Shown here: in pieces, positions 31,733 through 39,865 of the stretch
Layout of the letters: each line of letters begins with the position of its first letter
Position numbering within the stretch: position 1 is the stretch's first letter
Origin: Streptomyces cacaoi
GTDB taxonomy: Bacteria > Actinomycetota > Actinomycetes > Streptomycetales > Streptomycetaceae
Reading direction: 5' to 3'
NCBI RefSeq assembly: GCF_006539165.1
Contig: NZ_BJMM01000017.1
Span: 1 to 64,000 of the forward strand
DNA: 64,000 bases
Position numbers and translations under genes: made by a program
The notes under the pieces: model-generated
Told to the model about the DNA's origin: nothing
The model's database searches: none
The model's input: the letters and a program-made list of their open reading frames with translations, nothing else

Positions 31733-33043
31733 TCATCGTTCCGCCGGCCGGCCGCCGTGCTGCTGCGGCCGCAGGCTCTCCTGCGCGGCCTGCTGGTAGC
31801 GCAGCACCGCCTCCTCGGCGGCACGCAGATCGCACGGCGCGCTCCACAGCATCCGGCGGGCCGCGTCGTAGCGCTCCATCAGGATGCGGTCCTCGGCCAG
31901 CCCGTGCCGGGCGACCTTCGCCTTGTACGCGTCCAGCCGGCCGCGCAGCTCGGCGCGGACCGCCAGCGGCGCCGTGACGGCCGACAACTGGGCGCGGGCG
32001 CGCTCCAGTTCGTCCTCGGCGCTCTTCTCCAGGCTCTCCAGCAGCGGCGACAGCCGGTTCCACTGGGCGTGTCTGCGGTAGTCGGCGGCCGTGCTCAACT
32101 GCTCGTGCAGCTGTGTCGGCGGTCCGCTGACGGCCGGCACCTCGTAGGCCGCGATCTTCGCCAGGACCTCGCCGCGTGCGGTGCGCGCCTCGGCCAGGGT
32201 GCGGTCGGCGCGGGAGAGCAGATCGCGCAGCTTCATCAGCCGCTGTTCGGCGTCCTGCCGGACGCCCAGCACGGCGTCGATCTCGCGGCGCACCTCCTCC
32301 AGCGCGCGGGCCGCGGCGTCGTAGCGCGCGGTGTCGGGCCGTCCGCTGCCGGGGGCGCCGCTGCCGCCGGTGGCCGACCAGAAGGCGAGCGGGTCGGTGA
32401 GCACCTGGGCGCGCAGCGCCGTCAACTCCGCCGTGGTGCGCTCCAGATCGTCGCCCGCCGGGTGCTCCCCGGGGCGCACGCCCACGGAGTGCGCCAACGA
32501 GCGGACGCGCTGGAGTTCGGCGGCGAGCATGTCGATCCGGGCGGGCAGCGCCGACCACACCGAGTCGGCCGCCGCGACCACGTCCAGGGCCTGCGCGTAC
32601 CACTCGTTCATCCGCTCGACGAGCCCGCCGAGGGTGACCTCCTCGGCGAGCCGGGCGCCGCCGGCCAGCGGGGCGCCCTCGGCTCCCGCGGCGGCGACGG
32701 CGCCGCCGGAGACGGTGACCGTGCCGCGCAGCAGTCGGGTCAGCTCGGCCAGGTCGTCACGGCTGGGCCAGCGGCGTCGGCCGCGCAGCTCGTGCGCGGT
32801 GCGCAGGGTGCGGGTGTAGGTCTCGAAGCCGTTCCACAGCAGGGTGATGGCCGCCTCGGCGCGCGCCCAGCGGTGCGCCGTGGTGCCGGTCAGCTCGGCG
32901 CCCTCCAGCAGCCGGCGCCCGGCGTGGTCCTGGAGCGCCAGCAAGGAAGCCTCGACCGCCTCGTGCTCGGCGTCCAGCCGCTCCAGCGCACGGTCGGCCT
33001 CCTCCCTGCTCATGACCCCGGAGGTGGGTCCCGCGGGCCCCAT
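31733..33043 (-). CDS. Coiled-coil protein of the PknG/GlnHX operon, unknown
   Basis: A 436-residue, largely helical, charged protein with heptad-like stretches (EEADRALERLDAEHEAVEA at the N-terminus, and two central helices around 255-300 and 335-390). No signal peptide, membrane helix or catalytic motif is seen. It starts with an excellent ribosome site (GAGGTGATCG-ATG), 27 nt after the GlnH-like gene, and its TGA ends 13 nt before the kinase start, so it belongs to the operon. Its place between the sensor pair and the kinase suggests a scaffold or coupling role (inference). I do not recognise a named family. Confidence 0.75.
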   Translation of the reverse strand: MGPAGPTSGVMSREEADRALERLDAEHEAVEASLLALQDHAGRRLLEGAELTGTTAHRWARAEAAITLLWNGFETYTRTLRTAHELRGRRRWPSRDDLAELTRLLRGTVTVSGGAVAAAGAEGAPLAGGARLAEEVTLGGLVERMNEWYAQALDVVAAADSVWSALPARIDMLAAELQRVRSLAHSVGVRPGEHPAGDDLERTTAELTALRAQVLTDPLAFWSATGGSGAPGSGRPDTARYDAAARALEEVRREIDAVLGVRQDAEQRLMKLRDLLSRADRTLAEARTARGEVLAKIAAYEVPAVSGPPTQLHEQLSTAADYRRHAQWNRLSPLLESLEKSAEDELERARAQLSAVTAPLAVRAELRGRLDAYKAKVARHGLAEDRILMERYDAARRMLWSAPCDLRAAEEAVLRYQQAAQESLRPQQHGGRPAER

Positions 33044-33070
33044 CGATCACCTCGCTGTCTCTCGCTGCCG

Positions 33071-34186
33071 TCAGTCGCTGTAGCGCGCCTTCGGCGGTGC
33101 CGGTTCCTTCCCGTCCTTCGTATCCATGTTGTCCGCCAGCCACTCCTTGTAGGACTCCCGCCAGCCGTCCTTGCGGTAGTCCTCCAGCACCTTGTTCACC
33201 CGGCGCACCAGGTCGTCGGCGTCGGGGTGCATCGCCACACCGTACGGCTCCACCGTCTGCGGTGTGCCGACGAGTTCGACGGAGGGGTCCTGCGCCGCCT
33301 GCCCGGCCGCCAGCGCGTTGTCGGTGACGACGGCGTCGGCCTCGCCCAGTTGGAGACGCACCAGGCAGTCGAGCTGGTTCGGGACGACGACCGGTTTCGC
33401 ACCCAGGGCGCGGAAGCGGTCGGAGGTCATCATCGTCTCGGCCATCGAACCGGACGCGTAGCAGATGCGCCGGCCGTTCATCGACGAGTCGAAGCCCTTG
33501 ACATCGGAGTCCTCCGGCGCCAGCAGCTGTTGGCCGGCCTCGAAGTAGGCGGTGGAGAAGGCGACGTCCCGCTTGCGCTCGCAGGTGATCGTCACCGCGC
33601 GCACCACCATGTCGACGTCCCGGTGTTCGATGGCCTCGAAGCGCTTGTTGGTGGGGATCGTCTTGTAGGTGATCTTGTCGGGCCCGTCGTCGCCGAGGAT
33701 GTCGCGTGCGATGGCCTTGACGAGGTCGATGTCGAAGCCCTGGATGCTGCCGTCGGTCGGGTCGCGGAACCCCCACAGATAGCTGTTCTGGTCGACGCCG
33801 ACGACGAGCTTCCCGCGCTTCTTGATCGCGCGGACGGTCTTCCCCGAACCGCCGTCCGCTCTCAGGCTCGCGTCCGGGCTCTTGCCGTCCGCGCACTTCT
33901 CCGGCTCGGGAGCGCCGGGCCGGAAGTCCTGTGCGGGCGCGGCCGCACGGGCGCCCGCGGGGCGTGCCGAAGCCGCGTGCGCCGTGCCGGACGCCTCGTG
34001 CGCGCCCGTCCCGCCGTGCCGGGCCTCGGACGCCGGGACCACGGCCGCGGCGACGGCGGCGGCGAGCGCCGCCGTGCCCAGGACGGCCCGTCGGCGGCGG
34101 CGCGTCCCGGTGCGCGGCCGGGCGCCCGGCGCCGGAGCGCCCGCCCGCTCGTCCGCCTCCGGAGGCCGGTGCCCTGCCGCTGTCAT
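33071..34186 (-). CDS. glnH: GlnH-like extracytoplasmic amino-acid-binding protein
   Basis: A 371-residue protein. A basic start with five Arg and a hydrophobic stretch (AVLGTAALAAAVAAAVVPA, about 36-55) forms an export signal or membrane anchor, and a family 3 solute-binding domain (about 115-355) shows KLVVGVDQNSYLWGF, GFDIDLVKAIARDILG and RVNKVLEDYRKDGW. Mycobacterial GlnH is a lipoprotein, but no lipobox Cys is seen here, so it may be held by an uncleaved helix. There is no permease or ATPase for it; the partner is the downstream-acting GlnX-like protein 50 nt upstream. Expected to sense Asp/Glu-type ligands for PknG. GGGGAG lies 5 nt before the ATG. Confidence 0.85.
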   Translation of the reverse strand: MTAAGHRPPEADERAGAPAPGARPRTGTRRRRRAVLGTAALAAAVAAAVVPASEARHGGTGAHEASGTAHAASARPAGARAAAPAQDFRPGAPEPEKCADGKSPDASLRADGGSGKTVRAIKKRGKLVVGVDQNSYLWGFRDPTDGSIQGFDIDLVKAIARDILGDDGPDKITYKTIPTNKRFEAIEHRDVDMVVRAVTITCERKRDVAFSTAYFEAGQQLLAPEDSDVKGFDSSMNGRRICYASGSMAETMMTSDRFRALGAKPVVVPNQLDCLVRLQLGEADAVVTDNALAAGQAAQDPSVELVGTPQTVEPYGVAMHPDADDLVRRVNKVLEDYRKDGWRESYKEWLADNMDTKDGKEPAPPKARYSD

Positions 34187-34236
34187 GTGCTCTCCCCTCG
34201 TGCGCCGTCGGCCCCCGGCACCGCTCCCGGCCGGCC

Positions 34237-35652
34237 TCACCGGTACTCCCCGATCCTGCGGCCGACGCCGGCGAGCGCCGCGACAGCGCCCAGCACGGCC
34301 AGGACCAGCGCGCCGGCCGGCAGCGCCACCAGCCAGGAGCGCGCCCCGTCGGCGGCCTCCTCGAACTGCTGCTGCTCGTGCGCCACCGCCTTCTCCAGCG
34401 CCCGGTCGGCCTTCCGGAAGCTCACATCCGTGCTGCCCTCGGCGCCGATGACGCGTTCGACCGCGCCGTCGTAGTTGCCGCCGTCGTCCTCGGCGCGCGC
34501 CGCCGTGTGCCGCTGCTGCCAGGTGACGACGGCCCCGCGGGCGGAGCGGACGGCGCTCCTGCCCTCCGCGTCGTCGGCGGCCGTCAACGCGTCGTGGAGC
34601 TTTCCGCCCTCGGCGGCCCGGCCGCCGGCGACGGCCTCCATCTGCTGGGTGTAGCTGCTCTCGTAGGCGGCGCCGCCGCCGCGCGCGACCAGCGTCATGT
34701 TCTCGAAGCCGCGCGCCTGGAGCGCCCCGATCCACGCCTCGTTGAGCGCGTGCAGCGAGCGTGCGCCCTTCTCCTGCGCGTCGTCCATGCCCGAGCGGAC
34801 CAGTGCCTGGCCCGCGCCCAGCCACACCACGGAGGCCAGACACGCGGCGGTCGCGCCCAGCAGGCCCGGGCTGAACACCCGGTTGGTGCGCCGGAAGTGG
34901 CGGCGCTGCGCCCAGCCGAGCGCGCCCAGCGCCACCAGGCCCACGGCGAGCGCCGGGTAGGGCCAGGCGGTGGTGTCGGCGTCGTCGCGGCCGAGCCGCT
35001 TGTTCTGCTCCGAGTACAGCTTCTTCGCCGCCGGCAGCAGTTCGTCCCGCATCTTCTGGTTGGCGTGCCGCAGATAGGCGCCGCCCAGCGGCAGGCCCTG
35101 CCGGTTGTTGGCGCGCGCCGTCTCCACCAGACCGGTGTAGACGGGCAGTTCCCGGTTGAGGTCGGTGATCTGCCGGCGGGCGCTGCCCGAACCGCCGGAG
35201 TTGGCGGCGGCCTTGGCCAGCAGCCCGGACGCCTCGGCGATGTCCTTCTCGTAGTCCTCGCGGACCTCGGGGCGCTCCGTGTCACCGGCGTCTGCCGCCA
35301 GGAAGCCGCTGGAGGCCGCCGTGTCGGCGTGCGCCAGCGAACGGTAGATGCGCGCCGCGTCCGCGCTCAGCGGCTGACTGCTGCCGCGCACGGCGTCCGC
35401 CGCCGCGACGCGGTCGGCGGCCTGCCAGGCGGTGACCGCGCCGGAGAGCACCAGCAGCGCCGCCAGCACCGCGCCGATCGCCCGCAGCCTGCCCGGCTCG
35501 GTGGTGGCCGCCGCGCGCAGCCGCTCCAGCGCCGGGCGGAGGGAGTCCCGCGCGCCGCCCCGGCCCGGCGGCTGCCCGGGGTCCGGGGCCGCACCGCCGG
35601 CCGCCGGGGCCGGTGGTGGGGCGGTGGGTGGTGGCGCGGTCGGCTGTGTCAC
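34237..35652 (-). CDS. glnX: GlnX-like four-helix membrane sensor protein
   Basis: A 471-residue integral membrane protein. After a Pro-rich cytosolic start there are four helices: about 56-77 (LRAIGAVLAALLVLSGAVTAW), about 230-248, about 265-285, and about 440-465. Between helices 1 and 2, and between 3 and 4, lie extracytoplasmic helical bundles resembling chemoreceptor four-helix sensor domains. The same layout is described for mycobacterial GlnX, which relays GlnH binding to PknG. First gene of the operon; GTG start with GGGGGAGG 9-10 nt upstream. A role in passing amino-acid status across the membrane is inferred from family and gene order. Confidence 0.82.
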   Translation of the reverse strand: MTQPTAPPPTAPPPAPAAGGAAPDPGQPPGRGGARDSLRPALERLRAAATTEPGRLRAIGAVLAALLVLSGAVTAWQAADRVAAADAVRGSSQPLSADAARIYRSLAHADTAASSGFLAADAGDTERPEVREDYEKDIAEASGLLAKAAANSGGSGSARRQITDLNRELPVYTGLVETARANNRQGLPLGGAYLRHANQKMRDELLPAAKKLYSEQNKRLGRDDADTTAWPYPALAVGLVALGALGWAQRRHFRRTNRVFSPGLLGATAACLASVVWLGAGQALVRSGMDDAQEKGARSLHALNEAWIGALQARGFENMTLVARGGGAAYESSYTQQMEAVAGGRAAEGGKLHDALTAADDAEGRSAVRSARGAVVTWQQRHTAARAEDDGGNYDGAVERVIGAEGSTDVSFRKADRALEKAVAHEQQQFEEAADGARSWLVALPAGALVLAVLGAVAALAGVGRRIGEYR

Positions 35653-35934
35653 TGCTCGGGACCTCCCCCTCGATTCCCTCTGTCCTCCCGGCCGCCGGGC
35701 CGTCCCGGCGCCCCCCCGGCCAGCAGTATGGCCGCCGGCCCCCGCCGCCACAGCCCATCGGGCGGGATCTTGTTCGGATCGCGACCGAGACGCCCCGCCC
35801 GGAGCCCGGCCGACGGCCCCCGAACAGAACGGACGGTGGAATTCCGGGTGTTCGGGCCGCACGCCCGCCGTCCCCCGTGCACTGTCCGGCCACCGGGCCG
35901 GACGGCACGGGAGAGGCCGCGTTCCTGCCCTCCC

Positions 35935-37164
35935 TCACGCCCCGGGAGCCACCGCGGTTCCCTCCCCGCTGCCGCCGCCCGCCGCCGGCCGCCCCAGCGG
36001 CCAGGTGTGCGGCCCGTCCGGATCGTCCAGCCAGGCCCACTGGCGTCCGCCCGCCGAGACCGCCACCCCGAACCGCTCCCGGCCCGGACGGCCCGCGGCC
36101 TGCCACAGTGCGAACAGCTCCCGCCGACCGGGGCCGTGCCCGTCGCTGTCGCTGTCGCTGTTGCCGTGCCCGGCCCCGCTCCCGTGTCCGGGCCTGTTCC
36201 CGTGCCCGGGCTCGTGTCCGCTCGCCAGGCCGGGCCCTGTCGCGGGTTCCGGCCTCCCGTCCGGTCCCCGGGCCGGAACCGCCCCGGCCAGGGCCAGCAG
36301 GAAGTCGAAGTCACCGGCGGGGCCCGGGGTCCCGGCGGTGCCGGGGCCCTCGGCGTCCCGGGGGTGTCCGGGTCCGGGGCCGGGCACGGCGCCGCCGCGC
36401 AGCGGGACAAAGCAGGCCGGTACCGGCGCGAACCGGCCGCAGGCGCGTCCGCCCTCCGCCACCCGCAGCGCCAGCAGGCCGGTGGCCAGCGGGGTGAGGA
36501 TCAGCCCGCCGGGCACGGTCTGTTCGATCCACGGCGGGGGGACGAGCGGTACCGCGCAGGTGGCGATGATCCGGTCGTAGGGCGCCCGGGCGCGGCAGCC
36601 GAGGAAGCCGTCGCCGGTGACGACGTGCGGGCGGCGGCCGGCGGCGGCGAGATGGCGGCGGGCCGCCTCGGTGATGACCGGGTCGACGTCGACGGTGGTC
36701 ACCCGGCCGTCGCCGAGCCGGTGGCCGAGCAGGGCCGCGTTGTAGCCGGTGCCGGTGCCGATCTCCAGGACGCGGGGGCCGGCACCGCCGTGGTGGCGGG
36801 CGCCGCCGCCCGCGTCCCCGATCCGCAGGGACTCCAGCATCCGCGCCATCAGCGAGGGCCGGCTGCTGGAGGAGAGCAGTTCGCCGTCGCGCAGCCGGGT
36901 CGCCAGGGGCCGGTCGGAGGCGACGCCCTCGGCCCAGCGGGCCCGCCGGCGCGGATCGCGGTCGTCGCGCCAGAGCCGTTCGTGGCCGCCGCCGGGCGCC
37001 GGCGCGTAGAAGAACGGGACGAACGCCGCACGCGGAACCCGTGCGAACGCGGCGTGCCAGGCCGGGTCGCGCAGCCCGCCGGCGGCCCGGACCCGTTCGA
37101 CGAGCCGCTCGGTGAGCGCGAGCGCGTCCCCGGCGTCCAGGGGCGGCCCGGGCTGTGCGGCCAT
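35935..37164 (-). CDS. Protein-L-isoaspartate O-methyltransferase-like protein
   Basis: A 409-residue SAM-dependent methyltransferase of the PCMT type: the PSLMARMLE region before the SAM-binding motif VLEIGTGTGYNAALLG (about 130-146), VTTVDVDP, and YDRIIATCAVPLVPPPWIEQT, the post-motif regions of PCMT. Many Streptomyces paralogues of this kind modify peptides or repair isoaspartate; no substrate gene is evident here. The C-terminal part holds a Gly/His/Pro/Ser/Asp repeat stretch (about 300-345, coded around 36130-36260) inserted into an otherwise conserved C-terminal domain ending in WAWLDDPDGPHTW. Divergent from the ABC exporter operon across 72 bp. Confidence 0.8.
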   Translation of the reverse strand: MAAQPGPPLDAGDALALTERLVERVRAAGGLRDPAWHAAFARVPRAAFVPFFYAPAPGGGHERLWRDDRDPRRRARWAEGVASDRPLATRLRDGELLSSSSRPSLMARMLESLRIGDAGGGARHHGGAGPRVLEIGTGTGYNAALLGHRLGDGRVTTVDVDPVITEAARRHLAAAGRRPHVVTGDGFLGCRARAPYDRIIATCAVPLVPPPWIEQTVPGGLILTPLATGLLALRVAEGGRACGRFAPVPACFVPLRGGAVPGPGPGHPRDAEGPGTAGTPGPAGDFDFLLALAGAVPARGPDGRPEPATGPGLASGHEPGHGNRPGHGSGAGHGNSDSDSDGHGPGRRELFALWQAAGRPGRERFGVAVSAGGRQWAWLDDPDGPHTWPLGRPAAGGGSGEGTAVAPGA

Positions 37165-37203
37165 GCTCCCAATGTGCGGGTGATCCGACGTCCGCGCGAG
37201 GCC

Positions 37204-37218
37204 GGAAGGTGACCTTCC
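37204..37218. promoter_or_regulatory. 15-bp perfect palindrome before the ABC-2 exporter
   Basis: GGAAGGT-G-ACCTTCC lies 18 nt upstream of the ATP-binding gene and 39 nt upstream of the divergent methyltransferase. Symmetry and place suit a dimeric repressor site; no regulator gene adjoins. Confidence 0.55.
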
Positions 37219-37236
37219 CTCATTAGCGTCCCGGCC

Positions 37237-38001
37237 ATGTCAGCGATGTCAGCGACGTCAGGGACGTCAGCACCGCCGCAGTACGCCATAGCGGCCGAGG
37301 GGCTGCGCAAACGGTACGGGGAGACGCGGGCGGCCGACGGGGTCTCGTTCGAGGTGGAGAACGGCGAGTTCTACGGCATCCTCGGGCCGAACGGCGCCGG
37401 CAAGACCACCACCATGGAGCTGGTCGAGGGTCTGCGCGAGCCCGACGAGGGCCGCGCCACGCTGCTGGGCATCCCCTCGTGGCCGCGGAAACCGGCGCTG
37501 CTGCGGCGGATCGGCGTCCAGTTGCAGGCGTCGTCGTTCTTCGAGCGGCTGACGGCCCACGAGCAGATCCACACCTTCGCCGCCCTCTACGACGTGCCGC
37601 CCGACCGGGCCGACGCGATGCTGGAGACCGTCGGGCTGACCGAGAAGGCCGGCACCCGCGAGGACCGGCTCTCCGGCGGGCAGGCCCAGCGGCTGTCGAT
37701 CGCCTGCGCCCTGGTGCACGACCCGGAGCTGGTGTTCCTGGACGAGCCGACCACCGGCCTGGACCCGCAGGCGCGGCGCAATCTGTGGGATCTGCTGCGG
37801 CACATCAACGGCGAGGGCCGCACCGTCGTGCTCACCACGCACTCCATGGACGAAGCGGAGGCGCTGTGCGACCGGGTCGCCGTCATGGACCACGGCCGGG
37901 TGCTGAAGGTGGGGGCGCCGCGGGCGCTGATGGCCGAGGCCGGGGTGGACAACCTGGAGGACGTCTTCCTCCAGCTCACGGGGCGGGAGTACCGGGAATG
38001 A
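37237..38001 (+). CDS. ABC transporter ATP-binding protein (ABC-2 drug-exporter type)
   Basis: A 254-residue ATPase with Walker A GPNGAGKTTT (about 51-60), Q-loop, signature LSGGQAQRL, Walker B LVFLDEPTTGLD and the switch His in LTTHSMDEAE. It energises the permease encoded next, with which it overlaps by ATGA (stop 37999-38001, next ATG 37998). The first twelve codons are four 9-bp tandem repeats giving MSAMSATSGTSA; ATG 37237 or 37246 could start, and neither has a clear ribosome site. Substrate unknown; the DrrA/CcmA-like family exports drugs or lipids. Confidence 0.9.
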   Translation: MSAMSATSGTSAPPQYAIAAEGLRKRYGETRAADGVSFEVENGEFYGILGPNGAGKTTTMELVEGLREPDEGRATLLGIPSWPRKPALLRRIGVQLQASSFFERLTAHEQIHTFAALYDVPPDRADAMLETVGLTEKAGTREDRLSGGQAQRLSIACALVHDPELVFLDEPTTGLDPQARRNLWDLLRHINGEGRTVVLTTHSMDEAEALCDRVAVMDHGRVLKVGAPRALMAEAGVDNLEDVFLQLTGREYRE

Positions 38002-39113
38002 GCACGACGGAGGCGCGGCGGGCGCGCAGGACGCGGGCGTTCGCCAGCCTGTCGCTGGCCATGACACGGGGGCTGCTGCGGGACCGGGCCGCCGTGTTCT
38101 TCACGCTGCTGTTCCCGCTGATGTTCCTGCTGCTGTTCGGTGCGCTGTTCAAGGACGACAGCTCCGAACCGGCGCATCTGGTGCAGGTCGGCGACGTGAA
38201 GATGCTCGACTCCCTGCCGGAGGGCGAGCGGGCCGGGCTGCGCGAGGTACTGGAGATCACCAAGACGGACGGTTCGCGCGCGGCCCGCGACGAGGCGCTG
38301 GAGAAGCTCCGCAAGGGCGACACCGACGCCGTCGTCCACCAGGGCGACGGCCCGGGCGCGCTGGTGCTGCGGTTCTCGGCCGCCGACCAGGTGCGCTCGG
38401 CCACGATCCGCGGCGTGCTGGACTCGGTCGTCCAGCACGCCAACCAGCGGGCCACCGGACAGCCGCCCGCCTACCGGCTCACCGCGGGCCAGGTCGAGGA
38501 CGAGTCGACCAAGCCGATCCAGTTCCTCACGCCGGGCCTGCTGGGCTGGGCCGTGGCGATGAGCGGGGTCTTCGGCTCGGCGTTCAACCTGGTCAGCTGG
38601 CGCAGGAAACGGCTGCTGCGGCGGCTGTGGCTGGCCCCCGTCGGCGCCGGCTCGGTGATCGGCGCCCGGGTCGGTGTGACGCTCGCCACGGCGATGGTGC
38701 AGACGGCGCTGTTCCTCGGCGTCGCCGTCACCCCGTACTACGGGCTCCGGCTGAGCGGCAGCTGGTGGCTGTGCGTGCCGCTGGTGCTGTGCGGGACGCT
38801 GGCGTTCCTGTCCATCGGGCTGCTGGTGGGTTCCTTCGCGAAGACCGAGGAGTCCGCCAACGGCCTCTCCCAGATCGTCATCCTGCCGATGGCGTTCCTG
38901 TCCGGCTCGTTCTTCCCGCTGGAGGCGGCCCCGCAGTGGGTCCGCACCGTCAGCGAGTTCCTGCCGCTGAAGCATCTGGCGACGGCCATGCAGGACGTGC
39001 TCAGCCGTGGCGAGGGCTGGGGCGCGGCGCTGCCCGTGATGGGCGGGCTGCTGGCCTTCGCCGCCGTGATGACGCTCATCGCCTCCCGGCTCTTCCGCTG
39101 GGACGCCGCGTGA
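37998..39113 (+). CDS. ABC-2 type exporter permease
   Basis: A 371-residue membrane protein: one N-terminal helix (AAVFFTLLFPLMFLLLFGALF), a large extracytoplasmic domain (about 50-175), then five helices, including SVIGARVGVTLATAMVQTAL, the WWLCVPLVLCGTLAFLSIGLL pair, IVILPMAFLSGSFFPLEAAP with the family motif, and a C-terminal helix. Six helices with a large periplasmic-type loop is the ABC2_membrane_3 layout. Coupled by ATGA overlap to the ATPase gene, so the two form one exporter. Confidence 0.9.
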   Translation: MSTTEARRARRTRAFASLSLAMTRGLLRDRAAVFFTLLFPLMFLLLFGALFKDDSSEPAHLVQVGDVKMLDSLPEGERAGLREVLEITKTDGSRAARDEALEKLRKGDTDAVVHQGDGPGALVLRFSAADQVRSATIRGVLDSVVQHANQRATGQPPAYRLTAGQVEDESTKPIQFLTPGLLGWAVAMSGVFGSAFNLVSWRRKRLLRRLWLAPVGAGSVIGARVGVTLATAMVQTALFLGVAVTPYYGLRLSGSWWLCVPLVLCGTLAFLSIGLLVGSFAKTEESANGLSQIVILPMAFLSGSFFPLEAAPQWVRTVSEFLPLKHLATAMQDVLSRGEGWGAALPVMGGLLAFAAVMTLIASRLFRWDAA

Positions 39114-39206
39114 GCGGGCCACGGGCAGGACGCGGGGCGTAGGCCGGAAGGAGTACGCGGCCGGCCCGGGATGTCCTGCCCCGGCTTCTGCCACCATGGA
39201 CGGGTG

Positions 39207-39608
39207 ATGGAGATTCCGCGCGGCACCTTGGAGACGCAGACCTTCTACGAGCAGGCCGGCGGCGAGGAGACGTTCCGCCGCCTGGCCCGCCGCTTCTACG
39301 AGGGAGTGGCCGAGGACCCGCTGCTGCGGCCGATGTACCCCGAGGAGGACCTCGGCCCCGCCGAGGAGCGGCTCGCGCTGTTCCTCATGCAGTACTGGGG
39401 CGGGCCGCGCACCTACAGCGAGCAGCGCGGCCACCCGCGGCTGCGGATGCGGCACGCCCCGTTCACCGTGAACCGGGCCGCGCACGACGCCTGGCTGCGG
39501 CACATGCGCGACGCCGTCGACAGCTTGGAACTTCCCGCTCCGCTTGAGAAGAAGCTGTGGGACTACCTCGTTTACGCCGCCGGGTCTATGGTCAACTCCG
39601 CGGACTGA
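39207..39608 (+). CDS. glbO: Group II truncated hemoglobin (GlbO-like)
   Basis: A 133-residue 2-on-2 globin. TFYEQAGGEETFRRLARRFYEGV begins the B/C/E helices, YWGGPRTYSEQRGHPRLRMRHAPF holds the proximal His region, and the C-terminal helix runs LEKKLWDYLVYAAGSM. Length and sequence fit the actinobacterial trHbO group, which binds oxygen, NO or peroxide. ATG 39207 is used (GTG 39204 also possible); no ribosome site is visible, so a leaderless transcript is plausible. It follows the exporter by 93 bp and may have its own promoter. Confidence 0.92.
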   Translation: MEIPRGTLETQTFYEQAGGEETFRRLARRFYEGVAEDPLLRPMYPEEDLGPAEERLALFLMQYWGGPRTYSEQRGHPRLRMRHAPFTVNRAAHDAWLRHMRDAVDSLELPAPLEKKLWDYLVYAAGSMVNSAD

Positions 39609-39865
39609 GCGAACGGCTGTACCCACCCGCCGCACACCGCCACGGCGGACGTGTGCCCGCACGGACGGCCCCGGCCGCCCGGCAGCCGCCCGGCCGCCCC
39701 GGCAGCCCGGCAGCAACGGGGGACCCGGACCCGCTCGGTACCGCACCACGCCCCACGCCCATCCGCGGGGCGACACCGTGAACACCGGCCCGGCGCCGCG
39801 GCCCGCCCGCGCGCCGACCCGCACACGGTGCACGGAACGGACACACGGGCAGGGGGGCTCGGAGC

